Assembly: GCF_000715505.1 (NCBI RefSeq)
Contig: NZ_JHEH01000004.1
Coordinates: 185,729 to 249,728 of the forward strand
Direction: 5' to 3'
Length of the DNA: 64,000 bases
From: Thioclava dalianensis
Lineage (GTDB): Bacteria > Pseudomonadota > Alphaproteobacteria > Rhodobacterales > Rhodobacteraceae
The translations under genes were made by a program, and so were the position numbers. Position 1 is the stretch's first letter. The number at the start of each line of letters is the position of its first letter. Under the pieces are notes generated by a model. That model was given only the letters and a program-made list of their open reading frames with translations. It was not told the origin of the DNA and ran no database searches. Below, piece by piece: positions 57,701 to 64,000 of this stretch.

Positions 57701-59770
57701 ATGCGGTTTCTCAAAGCACTTCTCGGGCAGGACGTGGCGAACCCTTCCCCTCAGGCGGAATGGTTCGATCTGATCGAGCAGACGCAGCTCATCTGCCGCA
57801 TCGGTGCTGACCGAACGATCCTCTCCGTGAATGATCGGTTCGCGCAGGCTATGGGCTATACACGCGCGCAGCTGGAAGGCAGCGATTACGCGCGCCTCCT
57901 GCGCGAGAAGGATCGGAAATCCGCGGAATACAAGGCGCTTTGGGGCGATCTGGAACGCGGGGCCCCCGCGCAGGTCATCCGACCGCGCCTTGATGCGAAG
58001 GGCGATGAACGCTGGCTCGATATCAATTATCTGCCTCGGATGGGCGCGGACGGAACGCTGCAGGACGTACTGCTGCTCGCCAGCGATATCACAGAGTTCC
58101 ATCTGCGCCGCCGCGACAACCGCTCGAAGGTCGATGCCTTGTCGCGCTCCATGGCCGTGATCGAATTTGACCTCTCCGGCAAGGTGTTGAACGCCAATAC
58201 GCATTTTCTCAACGCGATGGGTTATCGGCTCGAAGAGATTAAAGGCAAACATCACCGGATCTTCATGCCCGAAGGTGAGGCCGAGGGGCCGCAATATGAC
58301 GCCTTCTGGTCCGATCTGGCCAAAGGTGCCTCGCGCAACGGTCCGGTGCGGCGGATGACCAAATCCGGTGAGATTTGCTGGCTTGAAGCGACTTATGAGA
58401 CATTGATCGATCCCGAAGGTCGGCCCTTTAAGGTCGTGAAATATGCCTTCGATATCACTTCGGTGAAGAACATGGAGGCTGAAAGCCGCGCCAAGATCGA
58501 TGCGATCGAAAAGGTGCAGGCGGTGATCGAGTTTGACCCGCAGGGCACGATCCTCGAAGCCAATGCGCTGTTTTGCAATGTGATGGGCTATACGCGCGAC
58601 GAGATCGTAGGGAAAAAGCATCGGATCTTCATCGAAGATGAGGTTGCGAAAAGCGCGGAGTATGCCGCATTTTGGGAGGATCTGAGAGCGGGTAAGACGC
58701 TCGCAAAACAATACCGCCGCGTTGGAAAGGGCGGGCGTCTGATCTTCATCGACGCCAGTTACAACCCGATCATGGATGCCTCCGGGCGTGTGGTGAAGGT
58801 GGTAAAATTCGCCGTTGATATGACGACGTCCCAGCTTGCAATCGAACAGGTCGGCGGGGCCCTTTCCAAGATGGCGGAAGGAGATCTGAGTGCCCGCATC
58901 GAGACCAACCTTGGTCCGATGGACGATATCCGGACGATCTTCAATCGGGCGCTAGAGCAGGTCGAGAGGGCAATCGGATCGGTCTGCGAAGGTGCCGCCG
59001 AGGTGGTGCGCGAGGCGCAGGCGATCCGTGCCAGCAGCAACGAGTTGTCGCGCCGGACAGAGACGCAGGCGGCGACACTGGAGCAAAGCGCCGCGGCTCT
59101 GGAGCAATTGACCGGGTCCGTCTCGGGCTCGACGGAGCTGACAAATTCCGCCCGCGGGCAGGTTGGCAGCGCCGCCGAAGAGGCCGATCACTCTGCCCGG
59201 ATCGTCGACAATGCCATCGTGGCCATGAACGAGATCGCGGCATCCTCGCAAAAAATCTCATCGATCACCGGCGTGATTGACGATATCGCGTTCCAAACCA
59301 ACCTTCTGGCGCTCAATGCGGGGGTCGAAGCCGCGCGGGCGGGCGATGCGGGACGCGGCTTTGCGGTCGTTGCCTCCGAGGTCCGCGCGCTGGCACAGCG
59401 CTCGTCGGAAGCTGCCAAGGAGATCGCCGATCTTCTCGTCAATTCTGAACGGCAGGTCTCCGAGGGCGTCGATCTGGTCGACAAAACCGGTGCCGCGCTC
59501 AAGCGGATCAACCAGCGCGTCGCTGAAATCCGCGACTCAGTCGTCACGATCGCGACCTCCGCCTCCGAGCAGTCGAACGGGCTGGCAGAGATGAACAAGG
59601 CAGTGTCGGATCTCGATCACACCACGCAGCAGAACGCGGCGATGGCCGAGGAGACGAACGCGGCGGTGATGGGGCTGACCCAGAAGCTGGAAGAGGTCCT
59701 GCAGGAGGTCGCCTTCTTCACCACCAATGTGCGTGCCGAAATTGATGAGCCTACGCGGCTTGCCGGTTGA
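57701..59770 (+). CDS. Soluble triple-PAS methyl-accepting chemotaxis protein
   Basis: A 689-residue chemoreceptor. Three PAS modules with similar endings (about 15-130, 140-255 and 265-380; repeated NAMGY / NVMGYTRDEI-type and FMP/FIEDEVAKS-type stretches) are followed by a HAMP-like linker and an MCP signalling domain (about 430-670). Its hairpin tip reads IDDIAFQTNLLALNAGVEAARAG (in part FQTNLLALNAGVEAARAG), diagnostic of MCPs. No membrane segment or signal peptide is visible, so it should sense an intracellular cue, perhaps redox or energy state through a PAS cofactor. The start at 57701 has AAAGG upstream; an ATG at 57686 does not. No che gene is adjacent. Confidence 0.92.
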   Translation: MRFLKALLGQDVANPSPQAEWFDLIEQTQLICRIGADRTILSVNDRFAQAMGYTRAQLEGSDYARLLREKDRKSAEYKALWGDLERGAPAQVIRPRLDAKGDERWLDINYLPRMGADGTLQDVLLLASDITEFHLRRRDNRSKVDALSRSMAVIEFDLSGKVLNANTHFLNAMGYRLEEIKGKHHRIFMPEGEAEGPQYDAFWSDLAKGASRNGPVRRMTKSGEICWLEATYETLIDPEGRPFKVVKYAFDITSVKNMEAESRAKIDAIEKVQAVIEFDPQGTILEANALFCNVMGYTRDEIVGKKHRIFIEDEVAKSAEYAAFWEDLRAGKTLAKQYRRVGKGGRLIFIDASYNPIMDASGRVVKVVKFAVDMTTSQLAIEQVGGALSKMAEGDLSARIETNLGPMDDIRTIFNRALEQVERAIGSVCEGAAEVVREAQAIRASSNELSRRTETQAATLEQSAAALEQLTGSVSGSTELTNSARGQVGSAAEEADHSARIVDNAIVAMNEIAASSQKISSITGVIDDIAFQTNLLALNAGVEAARAGDAGRGFAVVASEVRALAQRSSEAAKEIADLLVNSERQVSEGVDLVDKTGAALKRINQRVAEIRDSVVTIATSASEQSNGLAEMNKAVSDLDHTTQQNAAMAEETNAAVMGLTQKLEEVLQEVAFFTTNVRAEIDEPTRLAG

Positions 59771-59846
59771 CCGCCGGTGTCTGGCCCTTGCTTTGGGCCC
59801 GCGAAGGTTCGACGAAAATGCCGGGGTTTGCCGGGTCTGCCGCCTA

Positions 59847-61136
59847 TCAGGCGGGCAGGCCCGGGACCGAAAGTCCGGCGGATTGCCATAGCAGCACGAA
59901 GTTGAGAGCCAGCACGATCCCCGCCCCAAGAATCGCCAACCAAAGAAGGGGCCCGCGCACAGCGAACTCGCCCATAACCCCGCGATGGCGCACAAAATAG
60001 ATCAGTGCGATCATTGGCACCGGCAGGGCGACCGACAAGACGACTTGGCTCATCACCAGCGCCTCCGTGGTGTTCACGCCGAGCAAGACGACAACGAAGG
60101 CAGGAACCATGGTGATGGCGCGGCGCAGCCAGATCGGGATCCGGCGCCGAATGAAGCCTTGCATGATCATCTGGCCCGCCATCGTGCCGACGACAGAGCT
60201 GGAGACGCCTGAAGCAATCAGCGACGTTAGAAACGCTGCGGCGGCGAATCCGCCCAAAAGCGGGGTGAGGGTATGATAGGCTGTCTCGATCTCGGCCACG
60301 CTGGCATGGCCCTGATGAAAAGCAGAGGCCGCCATGATGACCATCGCGATATTCACCATGCCAGCCACGGCCAGCGCAATGATCACCTCAAAGTTCGAGA
60401 ATCGCACGATCCGGCGTTTTTCTGCAATGCCGTGAGAGCGCGCGCGGTCCTGTGTCAGACCGGAATGTAGAAAGATTGCATGGGGCATGACCGTCGCCCC
60501 GATCACACCCACCGCGATCGTCAGCGCGCGGGCGTCGGGCAGATCCGGCGTGCCCAACCCGATCAGTGCCGCGCTCCAGTCGACGGGGGCGATGAACATC
60601 TCAATCAGGTAGCTCGCGCCAATGATCCCGACGAGCGCGCCGATCACCAACTCCATCGGGCGAAAGCCACCGCGCTCAAACAGCAAGATTGCGTAGGTGA
60701 CGATTGCTGTCACCCCCATCCCCCAAATCAGCGGCCAGCCGAATAACAGCGAAAGCCCCAGCGCGCCGCCCAAAAACTCCGCCAGATCGGTGGCCATCGC
60801 CGCGATCTCGGAGACGACCCACATCGCCAGCGTCAGCGGCTTCGAGAAATGCATGCGCGACAGTTCCGCCAGATTATTACCAGACACGATGCCGATGCGC
60901 GCCGAAAGCGCCTGAAACAACATTGCAATCAGATTGGCCCCCAGCACGACCCAAAGCAGCCGATAGCCGTAGCCCGCACCTGCCTCGATATTGGTCGCGT
61001 AATTTCCGGGATCCATATAGGCGACCGAAGCAATGACAGCAGGGCCGAAGAACAACAGCAGCCCACCGCGTCTGCGCCCGGCCAGAACATCCGCCATCTT
61101 GATGCGGGTTCGCTCTGTCATGCCGGTCATGCTCAT
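59847..61136 (-). CDS. mntH: Nramp family Mn(II)/Fe(II) transporter MntH
   Basis: A 429-residue proton-coupled divalent metal importer with eleven hydrophobic segments. The metal site in helix 1 is YMDPGNYATNIEAG, and helix 6 has GATVMPHAIFLHSG. Specificity for Mn is supported by the divergent mntR gene and the operator between them. Three in-frame ATGs lie within the first 20 bases; 61136 is given but 61121-61127 is equally possible. It converges on the chemoreceptor gene. Confidence 0.94.
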   Translation of the reverse strand: MSMTGMTERTRIKMADVLAGRRRGGLLLFFGPAVIASVAYMDPGNYATNIEAGAGYGYRLLWVVLGANLIAMLFQALSARIGIVSGNNLAELSRMHFSKPLTLAMWVVSEIAAMATDLAEFLGGALGLSLLFGWPLIWGMGVTAIVTYAILLFERGGFRPMELVIGALVGIIGASYLIEMFIAPVDWSAALIGLGTPDLPDARALTIAVGVIGATVMPHAIFLHSGLTQDRARSHGIAEKRRIVRFSNFEVIIALAVAGMVNIAMVIMAASAFHQGHASVAEIETAYHTLTPLLGGFAAAAFLTSLIASGVSSSVVGTMAGQMIMQGFIRRRIPIWLRRAITMVPAFVVVLLGVNTTEALVMSQVVLSVALPVPMIALIYFVRHRGVMGEFAVRGPLLWLAILGAGIVLALNFVLLWQSAGLSVPGLPA

Positions 61137-61174
61137 TGGGGGCCTCGTATCGTCGAAAGATGCTGCGTCCGCGA

Positions 61175-61202
61175 AATGTAGCCTGGGCTACAACTTTGGC
61201 AA
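61175..61202 (-). promoter_or_regulatory. mntH promoter overlapped by a putative MntR operator
   Basis: On the minus strand, TTGCCA (61197-61202), a 16-bp spacer and TACATT (61175-61180) make a good sigma-70 promoter for mntH. The perfect inverted repeat TGTAGCC-TG-GGCTACA (61177-61192) covers the spacer and most of the -10 box. It shares TAGC...GGCTA with the E. coli MntR box. Binding of Mn-MntR here would block mntH transcription. Confidence 0.65.
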
Positions 61203-61300
61203 GGGGCTATATATCGTTGACACGGGAGCGTGATGGAGCCGAAAATAGCTTGGCAGCGCTGGCATCGCCCGGTATCCAGCGCGCCCAGTGGAGCTTTCAG

Positions 61301-61735
61301 ATGACCGAGACCGATCCGACACAAATCAAGGGGTTCGACCGTGCACGGCAGGCAGCGTCGCGCGCGTTGGCAGAGGATTATGTCGAGATGATTTCTGATC
61401 TCGCGCGGGAGTTCGGTGAGGCGCGGATCACTGATATCGCGGCCCGGCTGGGCGTTGCCCATCCCACCGCGAATAAGGCGGTGGCGCGGCTCAAGCGGGA
61501 AGGGCTCGCGGTTTCGCGGCCCTATCGCGGGGTTTTTCTGACGGAAGAGGGGGAGGCGCTGGCCGAGCAGGTGCGTGCGCGCCATCGCGTGGTCGTGGCG
61601 CTGTTGCGTGCGGTCGGGGTGCCTGATGAGGTGGCCGAGCTGGATGCCGAGGGGATCGAGCACCATGTGTCGCAGCGCACCTTGCGCGCCTTCGAGGCCT
61701 ATCTTGCGCGGTCAGAGACCGGCAAACAGGGTTGA
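61301..61735 (+). CDS. mntR: Manganese-responsive regulator MntR (DtxR family)
   Basis: A 144-residue metalloregulator. An N-terminal winged helix (about 20-85; ITDIAARLGVAHPTANKAVARL) is followed by the dimerisation domain with metal ligands expected in LDAEGIEHHVSQRTL. It lacks the SH3-like C-terminal domain, as in E. coli-type MntR. The ATG at 61301 follows GGAGC. It is divergent from mntH and overlaps the 3' end of the convergent rlmJ by 24 bases. Confidence 0.92.
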   Translation: MTETDPTQIKGFDRARQAASRALAEDYVEMISDLAREFGEARITDIAARLGVAHPTANKAVARLKREGLAVSRPYRGVFLTEEGEALAEQVRARHRVVVALLRAVGVPDEVAELDAEGIEHHVSQRTLRAFEAYLARSETGKQG

Positions 61736-62494
61736 GAGACGCCGGGCCTCGTCGGCCAACCCCCAAGGTGGATTGACCACGAACATTCCCGATCCGATCA
61801 TGCCGTGCCCTTCGCGCGCTGGCGGAAAGCGGACCTCATGGCTCAGCGCTTCGGGGAAGTTGCGCATCAGCTGCAGTATCATGGATTGATGCGCGCCAGA
61901 GGTCAGAATCGGGTACCAAAGCGCGATGATGCCGACATTCCAGCGTGTCGCGACCTGCGAGATGACCTTGGGCAGCGCGTCATATTCGGATTTCACCTCA
62001 TAAGACGGATCGATCAGCATCATCCCGCGGCGGGGCATCGGCGGGCTGAGCGAGATCGCCATTTCCAGCCCGTCCGCCTTGTGCAAGATCGCGCGCCGGG
62101 GCCCGATTGCGTCGCGCAGCGCTACATATTCCTGCGGGTGCAGCTCGCAGAGTTGCAACGTGTCGGTGCGTCTGAGCAGAGCCTGCGCGATCAGCGGTGA
62201 GCCGGGATAGGCGGCGGGGCCCTGCGCCTCAAGTACCTGCGCGCGCGCCCGGCTGTAGGGGTGATCGGGGCCGAACCAGTCAAGCTGCGCAATCCGCCCG
62301 ATGCCCGCTTCGGCCTCACCGGTCTTGCGCGCCTCGATCCCATCCAGTGCATAAAGCCCGCGCCCGGCATGGGTTTCGATATAACTCAGCGGTTTGTCCT
62401 TGCGCGTGAGGTAATCGAGCGCCGAGGCCAGCAGCGCGTGCTTGTGCACGTCGGCCAGATTTCCTGCGTGATAGGCGTGTTGATAGGACAGCAT
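61712..62494 (-). CDS. rlmJ: 23S rRNA (adenine(2030)-N6)-methyltransferase RlmJ
   Basis: A 260-residue SAM-dependent methyltransferase. It starts MLSYQHAYHAGNLADVHKH, a nearly invariant RlmJ N-terminus. It continues with SYIETHAGRGLY, and the catalytic motif MLIDPSYEVKSEYD contains DPSY-type residues for N6-adenine methylation. The ATG at 62494 is chosen for this N-terminus; CAAGGAGATTGCCG is the ribosome site. It lies downstream of the sRNA array on the same strand but after its terminator. Confidence 0.94.
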   Translation of the reverse strand: MLSYQHAYHAGNLADVHKHALLASALDYLTRKDKPLSYIETHAGRGLYALDGIEARKTGEAEAGIGRIAQLDWFGPDHPYSRARAQVLEAQGPAAYPGSPLIAQALLRRTDTLQLCELHPQEYVALRDAIGPRRAILHKADGLEMAISLSPPMPRRGMMLIDPSYEVKSEYDALPKVISQVATRWNVGIIALWYPILTSGAHQSMILQLMRNFPEALSHEVRFPPAREGHGMIGSGMFVVNPPWGLADEARRLSTLFAGL

Positions 62495-62586
62495 CGGCAA
62501 TCTCCTTGTCGCCTGAGTGCCTGCAGTCCGCGACGCACGCAACCCGTTTCACGCCTGAGCGCATCTCGGAGCGGATCTGCGGACAT

Positions 62587-62629
62587 AAAAAAACGGCGGC
62601 GCTCAGGGAGGAGGAGAGAGCGCCACCGT
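62587..62629 (-). terminator. Terminator of the sRNA array
   Basis: The last hairpin of the array (62629-62593 in transcript order) is followed on the minus strand by TTTTTTT (plus-strand A-run 62587-62593). Confidence 0.8.
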
Positions 62630-62669
62630 CTTTTTCTACCTCGGGTCTCAGGGAGGAGGAGAGAGACCC
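62591..62669 (-). ncRNA. CcsR/cuckoo-type sRNA module E (hairpins 2 and 1)
   Basis: In transcript order: hairpin GGGTCT/AGACCC at 62669-62643 and hairpin 62629-62593 with an 11-bp stem, each with loop CTCTCCTCCTCCCTG. The second stem contains one C/A mismatch on the plus strand (62597/62625) that becomes a G-U pair in a minus-strand RNA. It ends in seven T residues, the only T-run terminator of the array, so it closes the transcript. Confidence 0.8.
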
Positions 62670-62681
62670 TTCGGTATGTTC

Positions 62682-62749
62682 GACACCGCTCCAGGGAGGA
62701 GGAGAGGAGCGATGTCTCAGCCTCGGGTCCAGGGAGGAGGAGAGGACCC
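62682..62749 (-). ncRNA. CcsR/cuckoo-type sRNA module D (hairpins 4 and 3)
   Basis: Hairpin GGGTC/GACCC (62749-62725) and hairpin GACACCGCTC/GAGCGATGTC (62716-62682), each enclosing CTCTCCTCCTCCCTG in the minus-strand RNA. The longer stem has a C/A mismatch on the plus strand (62686/62712) that is G-U in the minus-strand RNA. The 5' hairpin is short and the 3' hairpin long, as in the other modules. The spacer between the two hairpins is 8 nt. Confidence 0.8.
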
Positions 62750-62763
62750 TCGGTGTTCTTTGC

Positions 62764-62832
62764 GGCGGCACCCTCAGGGAGGAGGAGAGAGGGCGCCGCC
62801 AGAACGATCGGCCCAGGGAGGAGGAGAGGGCC
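62764..62832 (-). ncRNA. CcsR/cuckoo-type sRNA module C (hairpins 6 and 5)
   Basis: Hairpin GGCC/GGCC (62832-62810) and an 11-bp hairpin GGCGGCACCCT/AGGGCGCCGCC (62800-62764), both with loop CTCTCCTCCTCCCTG in the minus-strand RNA. The A/C mismatch at 62770/62794 becomes U-G in the minus-strand RNA. The spacer between them is 9 nt. Confidence 0.8.
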
Positions 62833-62922
62833 TTTCGTAACCAATTTGGAGCCTTTGCTCCGGTGTTCAAGTGCTGCGGTGCAGCATGCGACAGCCTGTC
62901 GCAGGTTTCTGCCGAAATTAAC

Positions 62923-62997
62923 GGGCGGTGACCTCAGGGAGGAGGAGAGAGGTCACCGCCCTCTCGGCGCGGCTTCCAGGGAGGAGGAGAGGAAGCC
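62923..62997 (-). ncRNA. CcsR/cuckoo-type sRNA module B (hairpins 8 and 7)
   Basis: Hairpin GGCTTC/GAAGCC (62997-62971) and a 12-bp perfect hairpin GGGCGGTGACCT/AGGTCACCGCCC (62961-62923), both with loop CTCTCCTCCTCCCTG. The spacer is 9 nt. The 90-nt linker to module C shows no gene. Confidence 0.8.
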
Positions 62998-63050
62998 GGG
63001 CAGTCTGTCCGACATCGCGGCCTCGCGCCGCGTGGGGTCGGTATCTTTGT

Positions 63051-63122
63051 GGCGGCATCCTCAGGGAGGAGGAGAGAGGATGCCGCCGATTTCCAAGACC
63101 CCAGGGAGGAGGAGAGGGGTCT
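63051..63122 (-). ncRNA. CcsR/cuckoo-type sRNA module A (hairpins 10 and 9), first in the transcript
   Basis: Hairpin AGACCC/GGGTCT (63122-63096) begins 11 nt after the stop of the DUF1127 gene. The 11-bp hairpin GGCGGCATCCT/AGGATGCCGCC (63087-63051) follows after 8 nt. Both loops are CTCTCCTCCTCCCTG, which can pair with GGAGG-type Shine-Dalgarno sequences. The stop-to-hairpin spacing implies that the sRNAs are cut from the DUF1127 mRNA. In R. sphaeroides the four CcsR RNAs come from such a transcript and act in stress response and C1/glutathione metabolism. Confidence 0.82.
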
Positions 63123-63133
63123 CAGGAATTCAA

Positions 63134-63337
63134 TTATTTACCGTAAGCGGCTTCGTAAGCCACGCGGGTGATCATCGAGGCGTGCAGCCCCAGATCGTCC
63201 AGCTCACGGGCGCTCAGCGAGCGCAGCTCGCCCAGCGTCTGACGGTACACCTTGCGGCGTGCGAACGCTTCGGAAACTTTGGTCATCACGGCGCTCAGGC
63301 CGTTTTCGGAAACGCGGATATCTTGTACGAGTGCCAT
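63134..63337 (-). CDS. DUF1127 small protein, CcaF1-like
   Basis: A 67-residue basic protein. The C-terminal DUF1127 motif is visible as RQTLGELRSLSARELDDLG (about 32-50), followed by LHASMITRVAYEAAYGK. In R. sphaeroides the DUF1127 protein CcaF1 (RSP_6037) precedes the CcsR sRNA genes and binds RNA, influencing sRNA maturation. The same arrangement is seen here. A heat-shock-type promoter lies ~95-120 bases upstream. It is divergent from apbC. Confidence 0.9.
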   Translation of the reverse strand: MALVQDIRVSENGLSAVMTKVSEAFARRKVYRQTLGELRSLSARELDDLGLHASMITRVAYEAAYGK

Positions 63338-63679
63338 TGCTTCAGCCTCTTAATCTCTGATCGGACCGGCGCGGATTTTCCGTCATGTGGTCCGTGGTGG
63401 TTGCGATGTGCTTTCTATCGCGTTGTCCCTAAGATGAGGCTAATGCTGCGCTTGCACAACGGCGCTTATGCTCATTGCTGCCATGCAGAAACCGCATAAC
63501 CGTTTCTGATCCATTTTCGGGTCATTTCGGCAAGAAATGTTCGCGCTCACATCGGCGGTCACGGATTAACTGTCCTTTTGGGCAGGTCTGCTCTTGAACC
63601 CCGCGACAAAAACGCCACAGTCGCGGCCAAACTTGGCGACGCTGATAATAAGCTGCGCGGGCAATAAGGAGAGATTTGC
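63338..63679. other. Intergenic region between the DUF1127 gene and apbC
   Basis: A 342-bp divergent gap with no supported gene. It holds the putative RpoH-type promoter of the DUF1127-sRNA unit (63432-63459). The apbC promoter must also lie here but I see no clear boxes. Confidence 0.6.
63432..63459 (-). promoter_or_regulatory. Putative RpoH-type promoter of the DUF1127-CcsR transcript
   Basis: On the minus strand: TTGTGC (63459-63454), a 14-bp spacer, and CCTCATCT (63439-63432), which matches the heat-shock -10 pattern CCCCATNT at seven of eight positions counting the free base. The -35 keeps only TTG of CTTGAAA. CcsR genes in R. sphaeroides are RpoHI/RpoHII dependent, which fits. Confidence 0.5.
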
Positions 63680-64000
63680 ATGGCTCTGGGCAAAGAAGAG
63701 GTGCTTGCTGCCCTCAAAGGGGTTGCGGTTTCCGGCGGCGGCGATGTCGTGAGTCGTGATTTGGTACGGGCATTGGCTGTTCAGGACGGAATCGTGCGCT
63801 TCGTGCTGGAAGGCGCACCGCATTCCGAGCTGGAGGCGATGCGCCCGGCGCTGGAGGCGGCGGTGCGTGCGCTGCCCGGTATCTCGAGCGTGACGGTTGT
63901 GATTCCCGCAGGGCCGCCGCGGGGGCTGGGCGGTGGGCAGGCTGCACAAAAGGGTCCAGCCATTGGCGGGCATGCCAAGCCGCAGGCGGGGGCCCCCCCC
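63680..64000 (+). CDS. apbC: Iron-sulfur cluster carrier protein ApbC/Mrp (N-terminal part, cut by the window end)
   Basis: The first 107 residues are present. Residues 1-80 form a MIP18/DUF59-like domain (KEEVLAALKGVAVSGGGDVVSRDL; in part AALKGVAVSGGGDVVSRDLV), followed by the start of a Gly/Pro/Ala-rich linker. In full-length ApbC a P-loop NTPase domain that binds and transfers Fe-S clusters follows; it lies beyond the window. AAGGAGAG precedes the ATG at 63680. Confidence 0.85.
   Translation, partial: MALGKEEVLAALKGVAVSGGGDVVSRDLVRALAVQDGIVRFVLEGAPHSELEAMRPALEAAVRALPGISSVTVVIPAGPPRGLGGGQAAQKGPAIGGHAKPQAGAPP

Noticed and set aside
62593..63122. CRISPR-like array of ten identical short repeats
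   Set aside because: The repeat is only 15 bases, spacings are unequal, each copy is flanked by its own complementary arms forming a hairpin, and no cas gene is present. The sRNA interpretation explains all features.
62261..63499. 412-residue plus-strand open frame with repeated REEER peptides across the sRNA array, and minus-strand frames with repeated SSSL peptides
   Set aside because: The peptide repeats are just the translation of the 15-nt hairpin loop in arbitrary frames. The frames run through rlmJ and the DUF1127 gene on the other strand and have no ribosome site.

Overview
The window is a chromosomal segment from a GC-rich alphaproteobacterium, almost certainly a member of the Rhodobacteraceae. 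The genus cannot be fixed from the sequence alone. The evidence is the gene set (Irr, a DUF1127 gene joined to a CcsR-type sRNA array, DUF2842, DUF6446, SPOR proteins), the urease operon followed directly by urtABCDE, the fabA-fabB-fabI operon divergent from irr, and a dispersed inverted repeat of the kind common in this family. Most of the window is core housekeeping sequence with tight operons and few mobile elements.

Layout: 1-5 kb carries purA with DUF2842, secG and pyrG, with a structured pyrG leader. 5-12 kb carries pyruvate carboxylase, a TrkH potassium transporter and a large exported protease-like protein that lacks its catalytic triad. 12-18.3 kb carries glyQ, a DUF6446 gene, glyS and a pyruvate phosphate dikinase-like gene with an eroded ATP-grasp half. 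18.5-25.3 kb carries a SleB-type hydrolase, a folate/peptidoglycan operon (folB-like, folP, glmM), ilvC and two overlapping Lrp/AsnC regulators. 25.4-37 kb is a nitrogen-scavenging block: ureD, ureA, a small membrane protein, ureB, ureC, ureE, ureF and ureG, then the urea ABC transporter urtABCDE, so uptake, hydrolysis and nickel insertion are encoded together. 37-49 kb carries an aspartate aminotransferase, regulators, sdhE, divergent epmA/efp, a glycosyltransferase-deacetylase pair, several hydrolases and fabA-fabB-fabI opposite irr. 50-56.5 kb is one seven-gene minus-strand operon: SPOR lipoprotein, dac, tmk, holB, tatD, an MBL hydrolase and an AEC transporter. 56.7-57.6 kb is the one clearly disturbed region: a tRNA-Ser gene followed by a decayed IS5-type transposase. 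57.7-64 kb carries a triple-PAS chemoreceptor, divergent mntH/mntR with a visible operator, rlmJ, the sRNA array with its DUF1127 gene, and the start of apbC/mrp.

The most notable element is at 62.59-63.12 kb on the minus strand. Ten hairpins carry an identical 15-nt loop (CTCTCCTCCTCCCTG in the transcript) on different stems and are grouped into five two-hairpin modules. They start 11 nt after the stop of a DUF1127 gene and end in one T-tract terminator. This matches the CcaF1-CcsR / 'cuckoo' anti-Shine-Dalgarno sRNA arrangement of Rhodobacter sphaeroides, expanded to five units. Two other signals stand out: a CTP-switch-like leader on pyrG, and an unexplained palindrome, CCGAAACGTTTCGG, found three times exactly and four more times with one mismatch.
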